Assembly: GCA_038503065.1 (NCBI GenBank)
Contig: JBCAMK010000017.1
Span: forward strand, 992,001-1,056,000
From: Paragyromitra xinjiangensis
Lineage: Eukaryota > Ascomycota > Pezizomycetes > Pezizales > Discinaceae
DNA length: 64,000 nt
Direction of reading: 5' to 3'
In this document: positions 20,264 through 29,132 of the stretch, one piece after another
How the letters are laid out: every line of letters begins with the position of its first letter
Position numbering within the stretch: position 1 is the stretch's first letter
Notes under the pieces: model-generated
Told to the model about the DNA's origin: nothing
Seen by the model: only the letters and a program-made list of their open reading frames with translations
Databases searched by the model: none
Made by a program: the position numbers and the translations under genes

Positions 20264-20887
20264 ATGCCTGCAAGAAAGAAGAAATCTGTTAAATCTAAAT
20301 CTTCTAAAAAGCCTTCTACTACCAAAAAGAAAGCTCCCCCATCTCCTCCATCTCCTCCATCTCCTCCTAAAAAGACCAGACGGACTCATGTCACTGTCAA
20401 TCCTCTCTCACTTCCTTGTACCGCTACAGATTGCAACAAAGAATTTCAAGCTGAAACTCCTCAACTACTGAGAAAGGCTTTAATGAGGCACTTGTTCAGA
20501 TATCAAAAGGAAGGAAGTGAGGTTCCAGCAGAGAGTAGTGACTCTGATTTGACTGCGAAGCAAATTATGTTGAGAGCTCACTACTTGGCCTATACTGCTG
20601 AGCTTCTTGCTAATAGTAAGCTTTTTCTTTTTCTTTCTGTTAATTTTTACTGTCACATTCTGATCATTCATTTAGAAACATCGGATGACAAGCAAGCAGC
20701 CTCTAGAGCAAAATACAAAGCAGCAAACAAAGCAAAGGTTGCACGTGCTTCAAGAATATCCAACTACCGAAAGCAGGCCTCTAAGCTCCCAGAAATTGCT
20801 AAGCAAGGACTTGATAACATTCATAAGTGGGCAGAGGAGAAAGAGGTGAAGAGGGAGGCGAATTTAGCATTGGAAGGGTCTGATTAG
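20264..20887 (+). CDS. Second gene of the pogo element, basic Lys-rich protein
   Basis: The ATG at 20264 opens a 187-residue frame after removal of a 60-nt intron (20616-20675, GTAAGC to TTTAG). The intron length is a multiple of three, so the frame also reads through it. The N-terminus is highly basic (ARKKKSVKSKSSKKPS), followed by a proline/serine repeat and LPCTATDCNKEFQAETP, which resembles half a zinc finger. The rest is helical and charged. I do not recognise the family. It is divergent from the transposase and shares its promoter region. Nuclear DNA binding is plausible but only inferred. Most pogo elements I know encode the transposase alone, which makes this gene notable. Confidence 0.65.
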   Translation: MPARKKKSVKSKSSKKPSTTKKKAPPSPPSPPSPPKKTRRTHVTVNPLSLPCTATDCNKEFQAETPQLLRKALMRHLFRYQKEGSEVPAESSDSDLTAKQIMLRAHYLAYTAELLANSKLFLFLSVNFYCHILIIHLETSDDKQAASRAKYKAANKAKVARASRISNYRKQASKLPEIAKQGLDNIHKWAEEKEVKREANLALEGSD

Positions 20888-21067
20888 GATTTCTTTTCTA
20901 TCTCTAAATACCTTGGTTTTTTCAATTTTACTCCCAACCGATGTACCCTACAAATGGCACTGTAGCAGATTGAAGTACCCTACCTATAGTCCTGTAGCAA
21001 ACCGAAGTACCCTACCAATAGTCCTGTACCCTACCGATAGTCCTGCGCCAAGCCTTGGCGTCGATCC

Positions 21068-21106
21068 GCCATCCGACCGTATCCGCCATCCGCCCGTGGC
21101 TCACTG
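21068..21106. repeat. Right terminal inverted repeat of the pogo element
   Basis: This is the exact inverse of 17409-17447. It ends CGTGGCTCACTG, followed by the degenerate TA duplication. Confidence 0.85.
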
Positions 21107-21363
21107 TGGCGCGTATCCATCGCCTCGGCCAGACCCGCAAACCAACTTCATGGACCTTGCATTGTGCGAATGGGGTTGACGACCAGGCGCAAGAGCTACA
21201 AGAAGTTCGTGGGTGGTTTGAGGCGCGTATCATGCATGGGCTCATGGGAACAGACTACACGTATGTGTAGCTGGTGGATACTCGAGCCGCCAGGGTCAAG
21301 GAAATCAAGGGGGTAAATAAGAAGGATGCTGCAGCGAATGATGGAAAGGCGGACGCCATTACT
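21107..21363 (+). pseudogene. SNF2-family helicase fragment, right piece (motif VI)
   Basis: Directly after the pogo right end the frame reads VARIHRLGQTRKPTSW, then LHCANGVDDQAQELQEVRGW. This matches SNF2 motif VI (R-HR-GQT) and the segment after it. The frame meets TAG at 21268-21270, then continues LVDTRAARVKEIKG to TGA at 21361-21363. It could be the 3' end of a host chromatin-remodelling or repair gene, or a transposon-captured piece. Confidence 0.65.
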
Positions 21364-22116
21364 ATCGACTGAAGCTTGGGGGTCTGGGAACCAGGTGAGG
21401 CTGCTTAGGCATCAGGTGCAGTGTTTTATCGTCGAGCGCTAACATACCTAGTGGAATTTCGGTGCGGGCTGTTTGCACCGCTACCATGCATATAATTGTA
21501 TCCTAGGGGAAGCGGGGAGTTTGGAGTTGGTCTTTATTAATAGAGCTTTTCTTTGTGTAAAATCTGGTAACGGTAGATCTGGTAGATAGACGTTGAATTA
21601 GAGATGGCCAAGCACACGCCTTGGGCCCTGGCAGGGGCTCCTTTATCACGTGACACACCAACCCCACCCACTAACGTCAGAGAAGTCCTGTCTCAAGTTA
21701 AAAATAAACCGTCCAAAACCTCAATCAACTTGTTTGCGAAACGAAACTTCTATTCCGCTGTCATCTTGAATTTGCCCGCTGTAGTATATAAAGCACTTGT
21801 CACTCTTAGATCACAAAATCAGATCAGATACAACTTTCGCACTTGCACATTACTAGTACTACTATCAATTACTCTACCCATACTCATAATCATTACTGAT
21901 AATCATCCACTCCCCAAAAACCTTACCATACCTCCCACCCATATCCATACCCATTACACTCCTCGAAACCGGACCGTACCCACAATATCTGTACACAAGT
22001 CGTATCCATACCCATTACACTCCTCGAAACCGGACCGTACACACCATATCCGTACCCAAGTCATACCCATACTCAGACCACAGCCGTACCCACCTACATC
22101 ACACCTATGCCTCCTA
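21364..22116. promoter_or_regulatory. Unassigned DNA with promoter-like features
   Basis: I see no supported gene. TATATAAA at about 21786 is followed by a C/A-rich stretch typical of a fungal 5' leader. CACGTGAC occurs near 21647. A block of about 60 bp containing CATTACACTCCTCGAAACCG is duplicated in tandem at about 21950-22060. This may be the upstream region of a gene cut off by the element inserted at 22117. Confidence 0.35.
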
Positions 22117-22133
22117 CATCAGCAAAAATAATT

Positions 22134-22949
22134 ACCGCTCTTGGAGATTAGCTGTGTCTCCCCGGGAGCACATTTTCTCCCTGACCTTCCTAACCTCCAG
22201 GCGCTATGGAGGATAGCAGCAATCCTCCTGGAGGATTTTGCCACTCCCCGACTCGATGTTTCCTCGTGGAGGAGCTTGCTGTCCCTCTTTGCCAACTATT
22301 CGCTCCTGGAGCGCCCTTCATTCTCTGCCTATCCCCGGGAGGATAATGCTAATCATCACTGAATGATTGGGGTAAGTGCGCTTACTAATTGCCGCTCTAG
22401 ATGTGGTAAATGGATCTTTATTGGTCCTATTTATTCGACCCCTCAGAGTCCTTGCAGGATACTGATCATCCTTCGCCAACTTTCTATTGTCTTCGAATCT
22501 TCTATAGCATACCCCGTATCCTCTATAAATTGACTGCCTACAAGCCCTCCAGCTTCGATCCTCTGCCTACTTTCTATTCTCTCCAAATCCTTTATAGCAT
22601 ATCTGTATCCCTTCTAGATTGACTGCCTACAAGCCTTCTGACTTCCCTCCCACCGCAATGATATTGGCTATCCTACACTCACTTCCGTGCCTCCAGTACA
22701 TACTTCATATCCACCTGCAGCAATGATATTGGCTATCCTACGCTCACTTTCTATCCCTCCAAAGCCTCCAGTACATACTCCATGTACCTCTCGCTCCTGA
22801 CTTCCACCCCGCCACGAGGATATTGGCCATCCCTCCCAAGCCTTCAAAACGTACTCCATAACCTTAAAATAGCTATGATATCTCCAACCTACTCAGGTTG
22901 ATGATTCGGTAGTCCTCATCCCTCTCATGTTGCTAGGATGCCCAGTATC
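22134..22949. other. Left subterminal region of the family-2 element, non-coding
   Basis: No gene is supported. The region holds many small palindromes (TCTCCCCGGGAGCA, ATCCTCCTGGAGGAT, GCTCCTGGAGC, CCCCGGGAGG) at 22150-22345. It also has partial tandem repeats with GATATTGGCTATCCTACNCTCACTT at about 22660-22780 and TTCTATTCTCTCCAAATCC-like units at 22480-22640. Confidence 0.55.
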
Positions 22950-23041
22950 TTAATTCTCCTGGGCATAGATCTCATTAAACATTGCGAGGCTGATCCAGTT
23001 GTTGACGAGCCATCTAGTATGAGCCTCTAAGAGCTCCGGCT

Positions 23042-24801
23042 CATCAGCAAAAAAAAAATGTCGCCCCGACACTTTCCTGTCTTCTGGAAGGCCATATTCC
23101 GCCCGCTGAGTTTGTGGCCTTCCCGACCGCCTAGGCGAGCTGCTCCAAGCGCTGGCCTGTGTGGGCGCAACCTGCACACTGCACCGACCTCCTGGCGCTC
23201 GGCTGCGGCCACCTACGCCCAGATGTGGTACTTAGCGAAATCCAGCAGGTTGCCCGATTGAATTTTTTTTCTCTAAGTCCCTGAAAACTCGGGACTTAGC
23301 AAAATTCACGTCGCCTCCCCCCAAGCACTTAGCGATTTTCAAAAATCTCCAGGTCGCTTAGTCATCGCTTAGTTGTCGCCAAAGCAACGCCTAGTAAGAC
23401 ACCAATCTCCACCTCCCCCTATTCCCTCCCGTCCTTCCTACTATTGCTTCCCCCTATTCCCTCCCATCCATTCCCTACCTCGCTGTACCATAGTACTTTG
23501 CTAACATCGTGACTTTTAGGCTCGAAGTACCAAGCTCTGCTTGCAAAGAACCTCCTAGGTAACGTCTTGATTCCGTTTATTTGACTCCCGCTGATATGCC
23601 TCCTAGACTCGCTTTGATCCGCTGCTTCAGCTTCCTCTGCCTCCGCTGGCTGCCTGCTTCGCTGCTTCCGCCTAAGCGAGCTCAGGAGGCGGCTCAATTG
23701 GCTGGTCGATTTTCTGCCTGAGCTTGCTGAGCTTCCTGAGCTTCCGCCGCCTCCTGGAGGTCGTCGATCCGCTGCCTGCGCCATATGGTCGATCCGCTGC
23801 CTGAGCTTCCTCCGCCTCCGCCATATGGTCAATTCGCTGCCTGAGCTTCCGCTGCCTCAGTCAATTGATCGATTCGCTGCTGCAGCCTCCGCTGCCTCCG
23901 CCATATGGTCGATCCGCTGCCTGAGCTTCCTGAGCTTCCGCCGCCTCCTGGAGGTCGTCAATCCGCTGCCTGAGCTTCCTCCGCCTCCGCCATATGGTCG
24001 ATTCGCTGCCTGAGCTTCCGCCGCCTCAGTCAATTGATCGATTTGCTGCTGCAGCCTCCGCTGCCTGCGCCATATGGTCGATTCGCTGCTGCAGCTTCCG
24101 CCGCCTCCGCCGCCTCCGCCACAGCTGCAGCAGCTTCCGCTGCCTGCGCCATATGGTCAATTCGCTGCCTGAGCTTCCGCCGCCTCCTGGAGGTCGTCAA
24201 TTCGCTGCCTGAGCTTCCTCCGCCTCCGCCAATTGGTCAATTCGCTGCTGCAGCCTCCGCAGCCTCCGCCATATGGTCAATTCGCTGCCTGAGCCTCCGC
24301 AGCCTCCGCCATATGGTCCATTCGCTGCAGCAGCCTCCGCTGCCTGCGCCATATGGTCCATTCGCTGCTGCAGCTTCCGCTGCCTGCGCCAATTGGTCCA
24401 TTCGCTGCAGGAGCCTCCGCTGCCTCCGCTCCCCCCCCTACCCCTAGGATACGAAGAACAGATACATGTACATATAGCGCTATATAGAAATAATAGAACG
24501 ATTGTAAACAAGAATATGGGCGAAAGCATTCAAACTAGACCACAGGGTGACCTGCTGAAAATGTGATTCTGTGGGCGCACTGCTCTCCCCCCGCTGTCCT
24601 CCAGATGCTCGTCAACCCTCCGTGGTCGCCCAGAGAATAGCCTCCTGAACCTAGGGCGCCCCCATGCCGACCTCTAGTAAGCTGTCGCCCAGACGTGAAG
24701 GGCAAATTTTACAGCCTGAGGGAGGGCTATATTCCGCCCCGACCGCCTGGGGCGCCTGATGCATTGGGTGGACCGGGCGACAATCCGTTTTTTTGCTGAT
24801 G
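23042..24801. mobile_element. Non-autonomous CATCAGC-terminus element in the family-2 transposase
   Basis: This 1.76-kb element is inverted relative to the copy at 4462-6526. It starts CATCAGCAAAA with ATGTCGCCCCGACACTTTCC and ends GCGACAATCCG, T run, GCTGATG. CT flanks both sides (23040-23041 and 24802-24803), and excision restores the transposase frame PEQPELLEAH. It contains the same 3' block and a 40-bp array, and has no coding capacity. Confidence 0.85.
23620..24440. repeat. 40-bp GC-rich array, inverted copy
   Basis: The inverse units read GCCATATGGTCGATTCGCTG then CCTGAGCTTCCGCCGCCTC with a 40-bp period. CCAATTGG and CCTCCTGGAGG centre variants occur as in the other arrays. Long frames through it in every phase are repeat artefacts. 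Confidence 0.85.
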
Positions 24802-26015
24802 CTGCTCTGGAATGAGATGTGCTGCTCCCATGATGTTCTTTATCCCCACAACGAATAGATCATCTGCTTTCCTAGTAGATACTCTCACCATCCCATGGAT
24901 ATCTGTAATCTGACCTCCGCCTGGATAGGCTTGCAGCATCCTCACGAGCATAAGGCGATGCGTATAGAGAATATGAGGATCCCGAATCTTAAACAAGCAA
25001 AGCACTTTGGCCGGAAGGCGACCTCGGAGTGCGCCAAACTGGCTCTCATCTCCCACCTGGACCCACACCCAATCGTTCCGTGGAACCAGACCCCTAAAGG
25101 CTCGCCCTCCTGTACATCTCACCCGATGAAGCTCAAACTCCTCAGGATGCTGAAACTTAGGCACAGGGACTCTAAGTTGTGAGAATAGCTCAGCTGGGTA
25201 CGTAAGAAGAGCCTCTGTATCCTCCCGGAGCCGGCGTTCATCGTTAAGATTCTGACTGTTGTAGTATAGTATTCGCTCCGGCAGGTCCGGCACGTTGATT
25301 TGGCGGATGATATCATAGAGAGTCCAGATCCTTGGTTGTCGGTCACAAAATCGCTGAAGAGATGCTCTATCTCCTGTGTGTTGAAATTCTGACCGCCTGG
25401 TTTTGAGGATATCCTGCAGCTCATAATTGAGAGGCTCGGTATCCTTAAAAAGAGCTCGGAGGTTCAATATACACATACCAAATGCGTGTCGACGTGCATA
25501 ATAGTGCAGGATCTGCGTTGTGGAGTCGTTTTGATTGGATGCTCGATATCCTTCCTTGATCTGTTGCCGATGTGATGTCTCCCCTGCCTCGGTAAGCCTC
25601 TTAACCGACTGTAACGGACCCACAAGGCTGTTACATGCGAAAGGTAGAATAGACCCGGGCAGATGGAGAGGTACAAGGACCAGCATGAGTGGAGTAGCTA
25701 CCACATGCTAGGGAACACCAGTACCCCACTGACCTGGTGGTTAGGAACATCCGGAGCTGCTAAGGCTGACGGGCCTGTAGCTGATCTCTGATGACATCAA
25801 ACACATAGATATGTGGTTGAGTTCCTAATCCACCTGTGCATGCCCCACCAGCTATGGCTGATAGGCGGCACAACTGGGAGAACTATTCTAGCGGACACCT
25901 GACGCAACTATAGACTGATCAGCGCCATGCAAGTAGTCCTGTAGGACTAGGCTGGCGGATCATAGAGTCCTGACTGGTAGAACAGTGCATGAGGAGCGGT
26001 TGCACAAGAGGTGCA

Positions 26016-28316
26016 TTTATTTATTTATTTATTTATTGTTCATACTCGCATGCATCCAAAATAGATATGGCGTACAGCAGAAGAAAACCCAACAGTAACA
26101 TAAAAGAAAACAAAACAAAACTAACTAATCCTCCGCCAGTTCCAACTCAGCCTCTTCTAGGCTCGTCATCAGTGATTGTGTTAATACCCCAATCTAGTGA
26201 CTCCCTCTCACAGTGTCAAGACTACCCTGGGCATTCTTCCTTTACCATCGCTTGCTTTGTGCCTATAGCACTCCTTCCACCAGGTCCGAAGACCCCTGAA
26301 GATTGGATACATCAAGAAGGGTGTGGTGTAACTTAAGTTACCATGCGATCCTGACATTCGCTGGCACGAAGTTTGGCTTGGGTGAGTTTGAGGCAACCAG
26401 AAAAGTTACCACAATGCGGTTCGTTACAGTTCTTGCAATGGATGATGGTGTGGAGGCAGGGAGCTCCCTTGATGGTGCAAGAGTAGGTTGCGCAGGAGTG
26501 GGAGGATGCTGTATGAGGCCCAGCACAGATGTTGCAGAAAGGTGTCTTACTGGTACAGCGTTGTTGTGGGTGGCCAAAGGCCAGGCAGGTAGTACATTGG
26601 GTGTCTGGCCCAAAGAGAAGGTATTTGGTGACTTTGTGACAAAGTCCAAACATAGAGAGTCCTCTCTCAAGGGCAGTGGTGGCAGGCTGCTTCCCCACAA
26701 TGGTAAGAACCATGGAGGATGCCTGTTTCCCCTCTCTCTGCTCAGGTCTAGTGAGCCAGCAGGGGTCGCGGAGTAGGGTGGTGCCTGGGTTAAACTGCTC
26801 AACCTCAGATCTGATTTGCTGGAAGCCCTCTTCGCCAGAGGGGATGGAGGTGGGAATGTTGTGCACAACAACTTGGGTCAGGACTGCTTCCTTTTCCATG
26901 CTGTTGGCATTGGGGATGGTGTTGCGAACCACTTCCTCAAGCTTCTGTCTTTGCTTAAGGAGGGAGTCAGAGGTGGTGGAGGTGACAGCAATGAGCTGCA
27001 CATGGTGAGCTGGTGTGAATCGCACCTCTGCAATCAAAGGCCTTTCCAGGGCAGCATTGACTGCATTGCGAATGAGGAGTGGGGTGATGTCATCAGGAAT
27101 GGGTAGACCATTCCTGGTGATGATGAGGGTACGGTCGTGTTTTGCGGGGTTTGCTGCTGTTTTGGTAGGCTTGGAGGCCTTGCTGGTGGGTCTGGGAGCC
27201 CTTTTAAAGGCAACCTGAGCCCAGGAGGTGGTGGCTGGCAGGGGAGCAGCTGCTGGAGGTAGGGGAAGGTTGGCAGAGGTCAGAATGGTTGTAAGGGTCT
27301 GTTTCTGTTCCAGGTCTGCAACCTTGGAGGTGAGGGTAGCCACCTTTTCCACTAGAGCAGGGTCGTTATGGAAGGTAGGGGCTGGTGGGGGTGTATTGAT
27401 GGCTTTTTCAAGCTGTTTGATGCATTTTGTGAGTGCTCTGATGAGCCTGTTCTGCTCATCCATCACTGCGAAGAGAGAGGGGTTGTAGTTCTCCCCAGTA
27501 CCAATGGCACCAAGGCGATCCAAATTGCTGTTAGAATCATCCATCTGGATGACTGGAGGTAGGGTGGTGGAAAAGGTGAGGGGTCCCTCAGTGTCCGTCA
27601 TGTCAGAGTCAGACTCTTCCAGGAGGACAGAGCCACTGTCAGTGGGCTCTGTGGCGGGCAGGGTGGCATAGTGAGGTAGAGGGACTGCTGGGTGAAGTGG
27701 CAGGGCTTGGGTAGGTGTTTGCTCTGGGTCTCCATGAAGCAGAGGCGAAAATCGGGTGTTTGGAGGTGTTGTAGGGGCACCAAATGGCGTTTGGAGCGAG
27801 TTTTGGGGTGAGCTGGTCACAGAAGAGGGGGACCTGAAGCCTCTGCCTCCCCCTCTGCCTCTGGACGAAGAGGAAGACATGGTGAAGGGTCCTGAACCGA
27901 CAGGTAGTGGGGGGAGGTGTTGCTGGGCCCTGGGGGGGGTCCCTGGCAGGTGGGGGAGGGTGGGAGCAGGAAGTGTCAACAACTTCTGCAAATCTGCTCG
28001 GATCCAAGCGAACGAGAGGGCTATCGAACGGGCATAGTGAGGGGACTCCAAAAAGCCCGGGGTCGAGTCAATCGGAGTAGTATTGGTGGAGATATGAGGT
28101 TTTGCAGTATCTCAAGATTTGGTGTGGTTTTGGGGGAAAGAGGGGTAAAACAGCGAATTCGACAACAACTTTTGCAAATCGAGAGCGACCTCGACGTACA
28201 ATAGCAGGATCGAACGGGGGCAGCGAGCTGATTCCGAATCTTCAAGAATCTCGTTAATCGGAGTAGTATTGGTGGAGTTGTGACCAAAAAGTCACTTTTG
28301 TGTTGTTGTTGTCGGT
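26016..28316 (-). mobile_element. ORF1-only LINE-like element (copy c)
   Basis: The element lies on the minus strand with an (AAATA)n-type tail at 26016-26035 and its 5' end at 28316. A 16-bp target duplication flanks it, TTGCACAAGAGGTGCA at 26000-26015 and TTGCACATGAGGTGCA at 28317-28332. It contains one gene resembling LINE ORF1 and no endonuclease or reverse transcriptase. The tail and long duplication indicate target-primed reverse transcription. Confidence 0.8.
26333..27880 (-). CDS. ORF1-like zinc-knuckle RNA-binding protein (copy c)
   Basis: The start is the ATG at 27880 (MSSSSSRGRGGGRG), matching the two paralogues; the frame is open upstream to 28051 but that part matches their 5' UTR. 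The 515-residue protein has an Arg/Gly-rich start, a Ser/Pro-rich linker and a coiled-coil-like segment (DPALVEKVATLTSKVADLEQ). A conserved core carries HDRTLIITRNGLPIP and SGEEGFQQIRSEVEQFNPG. Three CCHC knuckles close it: CTTCLAFGHPQQRC, CNICAGPHTASSHSC and CKNCNEPHCGNFSGC. By family it should coat element RNA as a nucleoprotein. Confidence 0.75.
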   Translation of the reverse strand: MSSSSSRGRGGGRGFRSPSSVTSSPQNSLQTPFGAPTTPPNTRFSPLLHGDPEQTPTQALPLHPAVPLPHYATLPATEPTDSGSVLLEESDSDMTDTEGPLTFSTTLPPVIQMDDSNSNLDRLGAIGTGENYNPSLFAVMDEQNRLIRALTKCIKQLEKAINTPPPAPTFHNDPALVEKVATLTSKVADLEQKQTLTTILTSANLPLPPAAAPLPATTSWAQVAFKRAPRPTSKASKPTKTAANPAKHDRTLIITRNGLPIPDDITPLLIRNAVNAALERPLIAEVRFTPAHHVQLIAVTSTTSDSLLKQRQKLEEVVRNTIPNANSMEKEAVLTQVVVHNIPTSIPSGEEGFQQIRSEVEQFNPGTTLLRDPCWLTRPEQREGKQASSMVLTIVGKQPATTALERGLSMFGLCHKVTKYLLFGPDTQCTTCLAFGHPQQRCTSKTPFCNICAGPHTASSHSCATYSCTIKGAPCLHTIIHCKNCNEPHCGNFSGCLKLTQAKLRASECQDRMVT

Positions 28317-28659
28317 TTGCACATGAGGTGCAGAACTCCAGCGGAATGTGAGAGAACACTTCCGAAGAGACCCGCCCATGATTACTGACAGGATTCAGGG
28401 TTAACCGGATCCCCCAGCTGAGTAGAACTGAGTAGAGGCGGCGAGCATGCAGTACTACAAGTACTGGCGAGCCCCGCCACCAGTTGCTCTTATCCATCTT
28501 CAATCAGAGACCTAGTGACGAGAATTACCGAGTTCCGCCCTTAAGATTATTGAGTATACTGCACGAAAATACTTTAAGATCCCAACCTGACTTTGGTATA
28601 AGCAACGGCCGTTTTCCTACCTAGCCTTAGCAGTTGTCTAGAGGACCACCCCCGTTACA

Positions 28660-29132
28660 CCGACAACAACAACGCCAAAGTGACTTTTTGGTCACAACTC
28701 CACCAATTCTACTCCGATTAACGAGATTTTTGAAGATTCGGAATCAGCTCGCTGCCCCCGTTCGATCCTGCTATTGTACGTCGAGGTCGCTCTCGATTTG
28801 CAAAAGTTGTTGTCGAATTCGCTATTTTACCCCTCTTTTCCCAAAACCACACCAAATACTGAGATATTGCAAAACCCCATATCTCCACCAATACTACTCC
28901 GATTGACTCGACCCCGGGCTTTCTGGAGTCCCCTCACTGTGCCCGTTCGATCGCCCTCTCGTTCGTTCGGATCGGAGCAGATTTGCAGAAGTTGTTGACA
29001 CTTCCTGCCTCCTTCACCCCCTCCCCCTTCGCCAGGGACCCCCCCAGGGCCCCACAGCAACTCCCCATACACCCCACCCTTTCCTGTCGGTTCAAGACCC
29101 TCCACTATGTCTTCCTCTTCGTCTAGAGGCAG
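28660..29132 (+). mobile_element. 5' fragment of an ORF1-only element (copy a)
   Basis: The sequence starts CCGACAACAACAACGCC and is colinear with the 5' UTR of copies b and c. It reaches the ATG at 29107 and about eight codons, then is cut by the tail of copy b. Its first five bases also served as the LTR target duplication, so the LTR inserted at the element's 5' edge. Confidence 0.65.

Larger units (their letters stand above)
17409..21106. mobile_element. Two-gene pogo/Fot1-type transposon, 3.7 kb
   Basis: Perfect 39-bp inverted repeats starting CAGTGAGCCACGGGCGGATG lie at 17409-17447 and 21068-21106. The left flank is TA and the right flank is TG, a slightly decayed TA duplication. Inside are the transposase (minus, 17862-19653) and a second divergent gene (plus, 20264-20887). 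A short motif, TAGTCCTGTACC, is repeated many times between the genes and before the right repeat. Insertion interrupted an SNF2-like reading frame. Confidence 0.85.
25610..28659 (+). mobile_element. Solo LTR (733 bp without its insert)
   Basis: The LTR starts TGTAACGGACCCAC at 25610 and ends CACCCCCGTTACA at 28659, with 8-bp inverted ends TGTAACGG/CCGTTACA. CCGAC flanks it at 25605-25609 and 28660-28664, a 5-bp target duplication. The ORF1-only element at 26016-28316 is inserted in it. There are no gag-pol genes, so it is a solo LTR. The superfamily (Gypsy or Copia) cannot be told from this alone. Confidence 0.8.

Noticed and set aside
21604..22131. A 175-codon frame as a host gene
   Set aside because: It spans a TATA box, a tandem duplication and the element boundary, and its composition looks like untranslated leader.
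23419..24529. Similar open frames in the inverted array
   Set aside because: Same repeat, same reasoning; the element is non-autonomous.
24727..24803. C-terminal extension of the family-2 transposase
   Set aside because: These residues come from read-through into the inserted element; the true C-terminus resumes at 23041-22950.
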